Both the position numbers and the translations under genes were made by a program. Under the pieces are notes generated by a model. It ran no database searches, was not told the DNA's origin, and saw nothing but the letters and a program-made list of their open reading frames with translations. Of a stretch of 64,000 bases of DNA, positions 13,116 to 25,400 are shown one piece after another. How positions within the stretch are numbered: the stretch's first letter is position 1; every line of letters begins with the position of its first letter. The DNA lies in the NCBI GenBank assembly GCA_964035545.1, contig OZ037773.1, positions 5,255,251-5,319,250 on the forward strand, read 5' to 3'. Source of the DNA: Bugula neritina. Taxonomy: Eukaryota; Bryozoa; Gymnolaemata; Cheilostomatida; Bugulidae.

Positions 13116-16100
13116 TCATACTTCAACATTAGGATCTGACTGTTCATAGCCATTAGCTGGCATCTTATCCTCATTCTTAATAACAGCGGGCTCTGTGCGA
13201 GTGTGCCATACGAGGACCTGTAACATGACAACCACATAACTTTATTCAAGGCAATGCAAATCTAATTAATAACATAACGAAATCACATGACTATGCAAAG
13301 CAGTACATTAGCAAATCCAATTTATAACTTAAGTAACTCAACTATTCGACTAATTTGATAGATTACCTCTTTACAAGAAGCCAGTTTTGGAAAAATTTGA
13401 ACTATTGAAATATGATATCATTTTCTTTACTCATTACAGTTTGAAAGTGGACAGATAACTTTCCCAAGCATACAAATACATGCAGAGTTTTCACTTTCTT
13501 TTCATTCAATACTGTACATTTGTATCTGACTTTGTACTCATACAAAAACGTTGTTCATTTATAGATGTTTTTCACATAGGAACATGAAGGGAACAGCCGT
13601 GACCTAGTGGTTAGAAGGCAGGCCTAGTGTAACACAAGTCAGGGGTTCAAGTCCTAGTGAAGAAAAACATCCAATGAGGATTGCTCCTGTGTCCCAGTTG
13701 AGCTGCTCACATTATGTTACCAGCATAGTAGGAAACTCAGCCCTTAACTGGCTTAAAACCTTTCCTATAAGTATGGAGACTTTAAAAAGATGTGAGTTTC
13801 ACATAAAAACATGCAAGTGTCCAAACTTAGTTAATGAAAACAGATAAGGTAATATTACTAAATGGTAACAATCAATAAAATCGTCTATGAATACTTTCAT
13901 AGTTGATGTCCGAACTGACCACCCACATAGCCAGGTCAACAATGACTTATAATATAACCTTATTCTTACCTCAGTGCACATCTTAGCCCTAGGCTCCAAG
14001 TCACTGAGAGTAACACCAAGGGACTGTAGTAAGCCTGTCTCTTGAAATCCCCTTTTAGCTGTGATGTCAAATTTAGCCAAAGAGTTCTACAAGGATAATA
14101 ATATAATTAAACCTGATATAATAGAATGTGTGGGATGTAGAAATGATAGCGTAACATTGGTATACTTGCTAGCATGAATATATACAGGAATATATGCTGA
14201 AAATCAATTGGAGTGTAAAATTGGAAGGAGTCTAAGAAGTCAAGTTTCAAGTACCTCAAGTATAAAACAAACTTGTGCCTCAAGTATAAGACAAGTACCT
14301 CAAGCATAAGATAAGTACTTCGAGTAGAAGGCAAGTACCTCAAGTATAATACAAGTACTTTAAATACAATACAAGTATTTCAAGTACAATACAAGTACCT
14401 CAAGTACAAGACGGAGATTAACTGCAAACCCAGCCATATCCATAGCAAACTTCCTCTCCTTTCTATACCAGAGTGTATGCCAATCAGTCACCTTAAAAAG
14501 AACTTGATTATTAAAACTTACGTCATAACAATAGATACATTCACAGCTATGCCCAATCAAAGTTACGTTCTCCTAAATTATTTTGCTGGTTGAAGTTGAT
14601 GCAAGAGTTTGATATAGAATGAGTCCTAGCAGCTAAACAATTGGCAGGTTTTATTGTTACACATCAGTTATGACTTAATGTTGAAGATAAGGAAGACGTC
14701 TTATTCAGTTTCATGGTGGATACGATTAAATAACATTACTTTTATAGCTTAATAGCACATTCGCGCACGCTACACACACACACACACACACGCACGCTCA
14801 CACACACGCACAGAAACACACGCACACAGAGACACACACACACACGCATACACACACACGCACAGAAACACACACACATATGCATACACGAAGGCACACA
14901 GAGACAAACACACAAAAACTGTGAACCGGGAACGTTTTGAAGTTTGTTCCTTTTTAAACCAAGAAGAGCCGTAATAAGCTTATAACTCGTAGCTTCTGTT
15001 AATAATTATATAATAGAATTTCAAGGAAGGCAATAACATATTTGTAAATTCAAGCCTGAGAGTTCAAGTAGCTACAAGATTTACTGCGAGCCTTGCACCA
15101 TGCAAATAGCCATATAAACTTACTTTGCCATTTGTTATTATTGGAGCTTCGTACCGTAACTTCCCAACCAAACCAACTGGCCACACTGAAACCACCTTGG
15201 TATGCCTCATCTAAAACACAAATTATATGCCAACCTAAATTCATTAATAAACTTAAACAGTATTTACATATTTCTAAAATTCTCCTTTTCAATCACAACT
15301 AATAAATATTTTTCTTCTTAGGAAAAGATTTACAATAAAATACCAACACATATGATAGAATACCTCATGGAAAAGTTCAGTGCTATAGGTGTTGTCATCA
15401 TCAGCAAAGTAGACAACTCCATGATGATAGTCTGCATTTAAATTTGTTCTGAGCCAGGATAGCCCAGTATTTCTTTGTAGAACACCTAAATACAGATATG
15501 GGTTCATAAAAAACACCTAAATACAGATATGGGTTCATAAAAAAATATGAAAGAAGAGAAGGGAAAAGCTGCTCCATGGATATTTCCTGTGAAGTTGAAT
15601 TCTATCTCAAACTATGTCTATTTTGGTCACACTTGTCTCTGTACACTGTAAATACTTCTATCAGTGAACCTAAAGCTTTATGATTGCTAGGTGACCAAAT
15701 ACTTGAACTATCACTTTATTGGGTAAGTTTTATGGCTTGTGGTTATGGAAGTAGAATAACACACCTCTTGGCTTCAGCCAATTGGGATCCTGTTCCTTCA
15801 GTTTCACTTCTGGGGGTGTGACTGATAGCAGGTGGGTGGTGTTTAGCCCGGTGTTCTTCAAAAACTTGGTAACAAGCGGGCTCTTTACTTGTGCGTCTTC
15901 AACCACGATCCAATGAATGTTAGGAACTGATTTGAATACTGTAGCTAATCTGGTCAACTCAGCTTTCTATAATATACCATAGTCTGTGCACCCAAGAGAA
16001 ATGTAAGTGACTCAGTTACTACAACTATAATAATTTTAAAAATCAAATTTTATTTTAAAGAAAATATTCAAATTTTATCAAAGCTACATTAATCATCTCC

Positions 16101-17377
16101 CCATTAGCCAAACTAGTGCTTAATTAAAAACACACTTTCACCATTAAATGAAGTATTGGGTATTGTGCTATAGACAACAACTGCATTTCTTGTTTAAATG
16201 GAAGACTTTCCGGATAGACTAATTTTCTGTCATACTTAATGCCCAGTTGAGAGTTATGCCCACCATGCCAGTACATACACTGACCTTATTATCAAAGGCA
16301 GCCTCATGAACATGTAAAAGTTTGGTGACATATAAAAATCAAACTCAAACATTTTATAAGACTGCTCTTAACAATTCAGTTAAAGGAAGTATCGACAAAT
16401 TAAGATATTTAAAAACAAATTAACATATTGCAAAAAAGAAAATTTTAATTTTTATAAAAATAGGTGTCGTTAGACTGAAATGAGTTGTCTGCTTTCAAAA
16501 AAGATAAAAGTATACTGTAAATCTAGTTAAAAAACTGTTATACTTTATAAGCTGAACGATTGTTTTGTGAAAGCTTATTATAGTTGACAGTTGCATTAAT
16601 TAGTACAACACGTTAATTAAAAAACATGTTACACACTTTAAAAAACAAGATTTGTATTTTGTATTGAAAAAATTAAACATCTTGGATAAAAAAAATAATT
16701 TCAATACTAAAGTATTTATCATACTTGAACAAGCCGTGTATATGTTGGAGTGATAATATAGATAGTTGGAAGTCCAGGAACATGATGATGTTTGTCTAAA
16801 CTATTTAGCTGATTACGAAGATAATTTATCTCTTTTTCTTTTGAGTCTAAAGCTCGTTTCATTCTATCTGCTTTTCTTTCACTAGCATTACCCATACCTC
16901 CACTACAGTTCTCTAATAATAGATGACAATTACAAGTCACTTTAGTATAAATCATTCATCATATAAGCATGAACATTTTAGAACATCAATTGACCATTAA
17001 AATTAATCTCAAAATGTGATTACAAGAGTTGCTGCAGCATAATTCACTTTTTGAATATAGGCACAAGCTTTAAACATGTTTATTACAAAATATCCAAATA
17101 AATATTCACAGCTGAAGACAGGATAATCTGCACAATTTTAGCTCTCTTACTATGATTATTATGGAAAACAAAATTTGTATTCAAAAATACTTATTACTCA
17201 CTGAAAACATTTCGCTCTAAAGCTTCATTACAAGATCACAGACTCAATGGGCACAGAATAATATATAACTAAAATAATTCTACTTTACTCACCTAGTTGA
17301 ACAAAAAGAACTAAAATCCACACAGCGCTGAATAAAATTAAAATATGAAAAATATCTCTCCCAGTAAACCGAGCCAT
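13116..17377 (-). CDS. B3GAT: Galactosylgalactosylxylosylprotein-type beta-1,3-glucuronosyltransferase (GT43), 8 exons
   Basis: Golgi type II membrane enzyme that transfers glucuronic acid from UDP-GlcA to galactose, in glycosaminoglycan linker or HNK-1-type glycans. Exons: 17377-17293, 16912-16725, 15966-15765, 15485-15364, 15210-15124, 14491-14399, 14086-13970, 13217-13116; 996 nt, 331 aa, matching family length. Residues ~8-28 form the signal anchor (hydrophobic run ending LVLFVQL); a charged, coiled-coil-like stem follows (KADRMKRALDSKEKEINYLR). Catalytic domain: PTIYIITPTYTRLVQKAELT, HWIVVEDA, the metal/UDP-binding DDD at ~187-189 (YFADDDNTY), SVWPVGLVGKLRYE (family usually GG before LRYE), FAMDMAGFAVNL, the catalytic-base Glu ~275 in GFQETGLLQSL, LEPRAKMC and VLVWHTRTE. 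An acceptor-like site at 17444-17443 suggests a 5' UTR intron. B3GAT1/2/3 subtype is not decided. Confidence 0.95.
13579..13796 (+). mobile_element. tRNA-derived SINE, copy 1
   Basis: Sits in the last intron of the glucuronosyltransferase gene. It has pol III-like boxes (A-box-like GACCTAGTGGTTAGAAGG, B-box GGTTCAAGTCC) spaced as in a tRNA, followed by a tRNA-unrelated body. A 9-bp direct repeat TTTCACATA flanks it at 13570-13578 and 13797-13805. A second, inverted relative lies near 62.7-62.9 kb. Confidence 0.75.
14245..14410 (-). repeat. Minisatellite overlapping exon 6 donor of the glucuronosyltransferase gene
   Basis: On the gene strand the units read roughly TACTTGAGGTACTTGTNTTA. The 12-mer CTTGAGGTACTT occurs four times (plus-strand positions 14393-14404, 14333-14344, 14293-14304, 14249-14260). 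The first of these is the true exon 6 / intron boundary (GAG|GT at 14399/14398) and the others are exact decoy donors in the intron. Confidence 0.85.
14774..14915. repeat. CA-rich imperfect microsatellite
   Basis: Interrupted (CA)n with CG and CAGA variants in intron 5 of the glucuronosyltransferase gene, about 280 nt upstream (in gene orientation) of exon 6. Confidence 0.9.
15481..15542. repeat. 31-bp tandem duplication covering a 3' splice site
   Basis: 15481-15511 and 15512-15542 are identical. Each copy contains the minus-strand acceptor plus the first bases of exon 4 of the glucuronosyltransferase gene; the gene-proximal copy provides the frame-compatible exon start at 15485. Use of the second acceptor (AG at 15518-15517) would add 31 nt and shift the frame. 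Confidence 0.95.
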
Positions 17378-19494
17378 GATTTCTAATTTTCACCTCCAGT
17401 TGCAATAATTCTGTGTTTTTTTAAGCAAAAGCTTCGGGTAGCCTAAAACAAATGTATATTTTATTAAATTAAATTGTATAACTATAATTTCAGTCATATT
17501 TGTTTTAGCATAGATTCAAACATTAACTCATTCTTATTATTATCATAGTTATAAGCCGAACAATACAAATATACTTTTAATAATCATGATAATCATAAAA
17601 AATTGGCCATCAATTCATACATTTATTTGGAGTCTAATGGGCATTTGTACATTTCACTCAGTGCCATTAGTAAGTCTAAGTAAAACTACAAATCATAGTT
17701 AAAAATTCAAAATATTAGCATTACGTATTACTATTACTACCAACCACATCCACTGTGACTAGAAGACTGAATATGAATATGACTATGGTCTATGGGTAGA
17801 ACTCTCGCTATCAATAATAACATAAGCATAGCAATTAGTTTCCCATTTATAATCTTTAATCACAGGCTATTAAAAGTATGAAAATTTGTTCATGCTTAGT
17901 TTTGCATAATTTTTAATTTCTCAGCCTTTACATTCATTACTAGTAAGATTACTATTAGTATTAACTTTTAGTATTATAACTTGAATTTTAAACTTATAGT
18001 TAAACTTTATGTTACACCAATTAAAATTATAACTATTATAGTTGATATTAGCATTAGATTTAGTGACTATTACACCCATTAGTATTCGGCTTAGTAGTGT
18101 TACTATTAATATTAGTATTAGTACTACTATTACAGTATTACTTATAATTTTTCCTTTTTACCATAACTATTACTATTAGTATAACTACTACTACTAGTAT
18201 TAGAATAAATACTTAAAATTAAAAGTATTAGTATTATTATTCCTATAAGTATTAATATTACATTTAAATTTACTTTTAGTTTTAGCCTCTTCTCCAGAGT
18301 TCCAGTTTCCTTTGACCCATGAAGTTGTAACTGTTGTTAAAGCTAATAGTAGCCTAATACTAATAGTAATAGTAATACTATATTTGTTAATAACAAATAT
18401 AACAATGTCACTTTCAATGTGAATGTTAATCATAAACATATTGTTAATCGTAATGACTAATGAAGTAATGTTATAGTTATACAAATATAAAATAAGATAA
18501 TCATTATCAAATATCATAACGATAATCATATTGATATTCTGATTCATAAAGATATACAAAAAATAATACCCAGATAATAAGTACCTAAATAACGGTAGAG
18601 CACAACCAATCTACATCACGAGCACATCATAGCACATAAGATGTAGCCCATCGCTTGAACTTTTGAGTCTTTTCAGTTTTCTGCTTTTCTAATTCTACAG
18701 TTGATGTTGATGTTCTCACCAATTATCATGCCAACACACTAAAAAGGAAGCTGTAGTAAGGTTTTAACTCCAATCGCTATTATGTATTATTTTGTCAAAC
18801 CAATTTCTATTTGATAACCGATATAAAAGTGATGTTCTGTGGTGTCTGTTGAGCGAATCATTGGCGTTTATCGCAAAGAACTTGGTTTCTTTTTGGCGTT
18901 CACGTTTCTGTTTGGATTGATTCATAATTATTGTTACCCGAGTTCAAGAGGTAAAACCAGTTAATCATCAACTACCAATTATAAAATTAACACACACTAG
19001 AATGAGTTTTAATATTTAGCTATAAGCATAATTGCGTTCAAATCACATCAGCGAAAAGCTAGTGCAACACCTACTCCTAGGGCTAGTGACTGTGACACTG
19101 ACTGTGAGTCCTACGGCTACTAATTCTAAGTACTACGTCTACTACTAAAAAGTGAGTACTACTACTACTAGGAGTAAGACTCAGTAACACTAACTCAGTA
19201 AGTGTAACTATATGGTCGGTACTATAACTAATAGTAATATCAATAGTAACACCTTAGGCTTATATTATTATACATTACAATTTGAATTACACCGACAAGC
19301 TCACTATTCAGTATTCATATCCGCATTGTAGCAGACTTAAACTTAAAGTTAATTGCGGTTGTGTTTCACTTAAAGTTAATCATAATGAGTCAGTGAATCA
19401 TGCTATCTCTTTTTTCGTTAAACAGTTGGTGTTTGTTTCACTATTCTTTGTTACTATAGTTTACCGTGTAAACCTCGACTTGTGGACCTAAACT
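17378..19494. other. Head-to-head intergenic region (B3GAT / ARMT1)
   Basis: The two start codons face away from each other across 2.1 kb, so both promoters and any 5' UTR exons should lie here. 17,930-18,560 is low-complexity ATTAGTATTA / TACTATTACT-type DNA. I see no TATA box that I would defend and no coding exon. Confidence 0.5.
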
Positions 19495-22400
19495 ATGGAA
19501 CTCCCAGAAAGGCTTTCGGCTCGTTTTGAAGGGTTTGTAACTTAAGTTGTACATTTTTTGTTGAATTAAAACATTTACATTTGCAGTTTTATTCATATAA
19601 AATCTAGTGTAAATCTTGCACTTATGGTTTGAAAAAAATATAACAGCTATCCATATGATTAAGTTGTCATTATGATTTATGTAATATTTAACTATTGTAG
19701 GTTGATATTTATGTTGATAATTGTTAAAACAATCATTGCCACAGTTTGAATGGTTTTAGTTTTAAATCTTATCTTATAATTTGTTCTAATTGGTTGAAAT
19801 TTGCTATCAAAACCTATTATATGAAAACATCAACAGCTAGCTAGCATTTCCTGTTTCCATAATGTTTAAGCACAGACTGATATTATATAAGCATGAAATT
19901 AAAGCACTTTTTATAGCACTATTAACGTGTAATAAGTTTTGCTTTTAATTTCAAAAGGTCAACCAGCTAATTATGCCATTTTAAAAACTCCAATGAAACA
20001 TGCACATAATTGTTATGCAAACTAGCCATAATAATACATTTCACTTTTTATCAGCTAGACGTTGAAATTATTCAAGTCTCATTTCGATTCAACATGAAAA
20101 TTAGTCAAACATGTTTTGGGATGTAGCTCTTAGCTGCTAGGTTCATCATTTTGCAATAATCATGATTATTGCTGGATACGTCTAAATTTGTTGGTAAAAA
20201 TCTTAAGAACTTCATCTAGTAAGCTTTTAATTCCTAGCTTCATACACTGTTGTGGTGAAACTTTGTGTTTCAATTGTTGCTTATGCATTCACATGTAAAT
20301 TTTAGTAGTGTCACTCACTTTTATTTTTGTGTTAGCCTTCTCATACTGTATTCTAATTATTGAATATTTTAAACACCCAAAGTTTGAGCTACGTGACAAA
20401 GATAGCTAAATGCCAAATTGAGATACAATATTATTTTAATAAAGATTTTAAGGAATGAAAATTTTAAATGATCTTTGCAATCAATGTGGGAATAGCACAA
20501 TATTACCCCTGAAATGATCATATGTGCTTCTATTATTTTCAAATGCAACATGGAAAATAATTTGATGGTTTATGGAAATTTATTAAGTAATTTACATATC
20601 AATATTTATAGGTTATTTTTATCTTATGTGGCTGGTAATCTACTATAGACAGCTAGTATTGGTTTTTTAAGAAGTGTTTTGTGGAATGTTTTTGTTGGGA
20701 CTGTTTGCTACTGTTGGGACAGTACATGAGCTTGGAAAGCTTGTTGAATAATTACAGCTTCACTTGTATTTTTAAAGCTATGTTAGCTGCATTATGTTTT
20801 TCTCTATTGGGATACTATGATTCTAGCTACTACAAAATAGCTAACTTTTAAGGCTGTTATAAAACCCATCATTTTCTGTTATCCATTCACTTCTCACTTA
20901 GCTTTTTTACTTAGCTCTCAGTCTGCGGTAATATAAATACGTCCATACATATTAAAACACAACAGCTATTCCACACCTTATGTGTCAATCAGGTGCTAAG
21001 CTAACAAGTTTAATTTATTAAGTTGCATAGTTTATTACTCAGGCTGCGTAGTTCTGGTTTATGAATAAAGAAAGCTTTAAATGCTTTTGTCTTTGTTTGG
21101 CTGAATTGATGAACTTCAATAGGTATTAGTAATTAGTTTGAAACAAACATCAACAATGCTGCATGTTTTGTACTATATTTGAATCAACACAATGTATTCT
21201 ACTATTGTTTCCTTAATTATTTTGACACATTTTAGGGGGGGGGGGGGGGCATTCACGAAAGCTTGAGTTGTAATTTCTTAGCATACCAGATTTTAGCTTG
21301 TCAAATTTCAAACTTTTATAATTATAATATTAAAACAATGAAAAGTAACTAAATGACATTCATATTCTTGCAACTTGCAAATTTTACTATAAATTTGTAT
21401 TTTGCTGCCATGTTTTAGATCTTTCGCATACAAGACAGTCAAGGATCGTCTCCCCACCATATTGGTTTCTGTGATTGACACTTTGCACAGGGAAAAGGAA
21501 AAGTTAGCAGAAAAATACCCTGTTGTAAGTCGTATGTTCTGGCAACATTCCAACCAGCTTGGTCTGTTAATGATTTTGAAAGCTTACAAATGAAAGACAT
21601 GCTAATATATATTACTTTATGTTGCCAGTGTCGAGGTATCTAAAATCAATAATTTAGTATGTAAAAATAAAGTTTAACTTCCGATTTATCTTTTTATGTA
21701 CTAAACTCACACTGTTGTGTGAAAACTTATTTGCTTGTGTTTAAGCCAGCTTCTGGTGATCCAATGTTTTTAAGGTTTAAACACAAAAAGTTCCATCATT
21801 CAATGAATTATAAAATCAGCAAAATGCAGTTTGTACAATTATATCATTATGTTATAATAACATTGCTACATGTCATAGAATTTATGTCATTCAAAGTGTT
21901 GCTGATTAACATGGTCAATGAACTTCTTACACATTAAGCATGCTATTGAAAACACCAGGAGGTATTCTGCCATGTATGTTAATAGCTTGTTAGTATAATA
22001 TGTAATATAGTAGTGCAGCGGTTTTCCTGGCATCTATTTGCTAATAATTTGTCTAGAAATCAAATATTCAATGACTTGATAGGTTACTTTAAGTATGTCA
22101 AAGGTCGTGTCATAAGATAGTTTAAGCAGTTTTTTTTCAATTTTTGATTTCGCAGGTAATTGATATTTATATTTAGCTCATCATAGCTACACTGACTAAT
22201 TCATTTTTTGATGATTTTTATAAAGTTGAGTATTAATGATTTTTGCTATCAAATGCATAAAAAATGCACCTCAAAGGTTATATACTTGTCTGTAGTAATA
22301 TTTTGTCCATGAAATAATGTGCTATTTTGAAGTTTATTATTGATATAACTGCATTGTTTTTAAATGTTCAGCTGTTTGTAATTAGAAACTACCATGGGCA

Positions 22401-25400
22401 AATGGTAGTTTTTGTTTTCACTTGAGTTGCTTTAATCTGTAGCTTTTCATAAATTGATACAAAAGCAGGTTTTGGTGAGTAGCTGAAATAACTTTTAAAA
22501 TTGGGTGCTATTTATTGTTCAATTTTGGCAAAATTTGAGCCTGGAAGTCTCCAGAGCAGGGCTGTCCAACAGGCAGTCCCAGGGCCTGATGGGATCCCCA
22601 GCTTAAACTTATGTGGCCCTCAAATGCATAGCAAATAAAACTATTTTGTACACGTTTATGACTTGGAGTGTAAAGTTAAAATTTTAAATGAGCTAAATTT
22701 AAATACATGCTACAAAACATGCAGCTTGCAGTAATCATTGGGACTTCATTGTGTAATGATACATAGGAATTTAGAATAATGTAATTTGAAAAATATTGAA
22801 GCTGTGGCCTCAAGCTAAAGTTTGCAATGTGGCTCTTGCCATTGGAATATTTCATTTCAGTAGCCTTGGCTCTGAAACGGTTGGACACCCCTGCTCTAGA
22901 GTTGATTGAAAGCTAACATAAACGTAATGTGATATTTTCAGCAAGGTACAACACAGCTAAAGGAAGTAGTGTCTAGACTGTCAAAACTCAGGTATGAAAT
23001 GATGACAAACAAACCACTGAATTACCTGGATGATGAACTGCCAGATGCCAGTATCTGGAATGATTATCTCTGCCAACTCTCTAAGAGTGGAGGTAAGTGT
23101 GTCGTACTCTGTATGCGCACACAAATAATGCTACTCATAATTTAGTAATATCATTATTTTAAAAAGTTTACGCAATGACATTACATTTCTAGAACCGAGG
23201 CAGTGATTCTAGACTTAAACATCCTTTTAGTGAAACCCTCAAAAAATATTTGAATTTGTCGCATCTACAATGACCAGTATACACATTTCAACGTATACTA
23301 CATGTTCCTGCATTGTACGTTGTTTATATAATATATAAAAGTAAAATTTCGTCAGGTGTTTAGAGTTATCCTTCCTTTATCAACGTCATTTCAATGTAGT
23401 ATACTGTCACTTTGCTAATATGTTTGATTTTAGACACACCTTCTTGGTATAAAAGTCATTGGTTATATGTTGAGTGTCTAATGTATCGGCAAATTGTCTC
23501 CTCATTAAAGCAGAGGTATGTCTTTGGTTATTTGAATATAAAGAGTGATTTCCAGTATCTAACAGTGAATTGTTATTCAACTGCGATGGATTTCTTCACA
23601 TGCTTGTGAAATATGAGGCTATGGTGTTGATAATCTTATATCTTGTTTAAATCAAAATTCAATTTTACTAAAATTAAAATACTTTAAGAGTTGAGAGCCA
23701 TGTTGTGTTCAAATTTTCTCATGAATGCATATTATTCGATAAAGTTTTGGTTTGGTATTTTGAAAAAATAAAAACCAATGAAAGTCATAGCAGTTTGCCT
23801 AAGTTACTCTTGATTAGTGTTTCGCTCATTTTTCAATATAATGAAAGGCATGCACTTAGTGTACATGCACTGCTTTCATTTTCTCAGTGTTTTTGCAAAA
23901 AGAGCCCTTCACAATTACAGTATGGTATAGTTGTATAATCATATAGTATCATATATTACATCGTACCATATGATAATATAGAATTGTGCAATCATGTGGT
24001 AACGTATAATTATACAATTATTTATGTCTCATATTTGCAGCCAGATTTTAGCAGATTTTGACCCATTTTTTGAATCAAAGAAAAAGAGTTACCTCACATC
24101 TCTAGAAGCAATCCACACTGTGATTGGCTATTTAACTTCTAAGACCAGTTCTCCACCCACAGATGTGCTGGATAGGAAGATGCTACTTCGGGAGTTTCTG
24201 GAGGTATATTTATATATGTGTGTGTGTGCGTGCATTCGCGTGCCTGTGTGCGTGTGCACGTGCGTGCCTGTGTGTGTGAGTGTTAATGCATGTATTTTCA
24301 GCAAAAAGGTTGTGAATTAACTTAGTCTCTTAATTTTGAACAAACACGTAGACTTAGTTTCAATATGAAATACAGCTCTTTGAAGCCATCATATAACATT
24401 TCTAGGTATTTCTAGTGATAGCCAACATATGATTTGAATACTCAAAATGGCTGCCTTGCTTGAAGTGTTGTGACTTTCACAGTCACCATCTTTCAGTTAC
24501 CAAGTGGTTTTCATCTTTTATTTCAATGTGTTTTCTTTTGCTTTGAGATTCTGTTGTGATAATAAGATTAAATGATTTTTCTTGACCCTTTACTAGGACA
24601 TGTGAAAATATTATTCTAATTGTGATGGTTTGTTTTTCCGGCATTAATGTAGCATTTACTTTATAATTTGCAAAGCACCAATCAAATTTTTGTTCGTTGC
24701 ATGTTATGAAGAAGTACAACTAAAGTGATTTACCGCGCACTAAATTAACATCTTTGAACTATTCCCACTTTGAGTTTCACAGCTTATATGACTCATTTCA
24801 GCTATCGTTGTGGGGAAACAGGTGTGATTTGAGCATCTCAGCTGGGCGGGACAACTCCCAGACTTCAAATCCACTGAAACAAGTTGGACAGTTAGATGAA
24901 TTAATACTGGCTGATGATTTTGATAATCTGTGGGACTACCTGCGGTCACTTGGTGCTAAGACTAAAACTGGTGCTAAAGTCAGAGTAGATATAATCTTGG
25001 ATAATGCAGGTATAAATTTCATTAGAAATTGCTCTTTTTTAATAACAATCTTATTACTTAAACTATCATTGACTTGTAACGGGGAATTGTGGATTGTTAT
25101 TTTCTTTCATTGTTAATTTTGCATAGATTGTAGAATTTTACTCCATGAAATTTAAATTAAAATATTGCAAAGCAATTTTAATTTTTGTCGAAGGTGAAAT
25201 TTTGTGTCCAATTAGAATTATTTGGTTGCATTACAAAACATCTTGTCTTCAACATAAAAAGTTTAATCTAAATATATAAAATTAGTGTTGCAAGATATCT
25301 ATTTTGATAAACACAAACTTTAAATCAGTGAACAAGTTTATCAATTATGACTTTTCTGTAGAGCATTGCTCTCCTATATGTCATAAATCCTAGAGCCATA

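Noticed and set aside
13589-13670. A genuine tRNA gene
   Set aside because: Box-like motifs are present but the arms do not pair as a cloverleaf and the unit continues into a SINE body flanked by a direct repeat.
15050-15292. Minus-strand frame reading EAYQGGFSVASWFGWEV
   Set aside because: Shadow of glucuronosyltransferase exon 5; the true frame reads MRHTKVVSVWPVGLVGKL and fits the family and splice phases.
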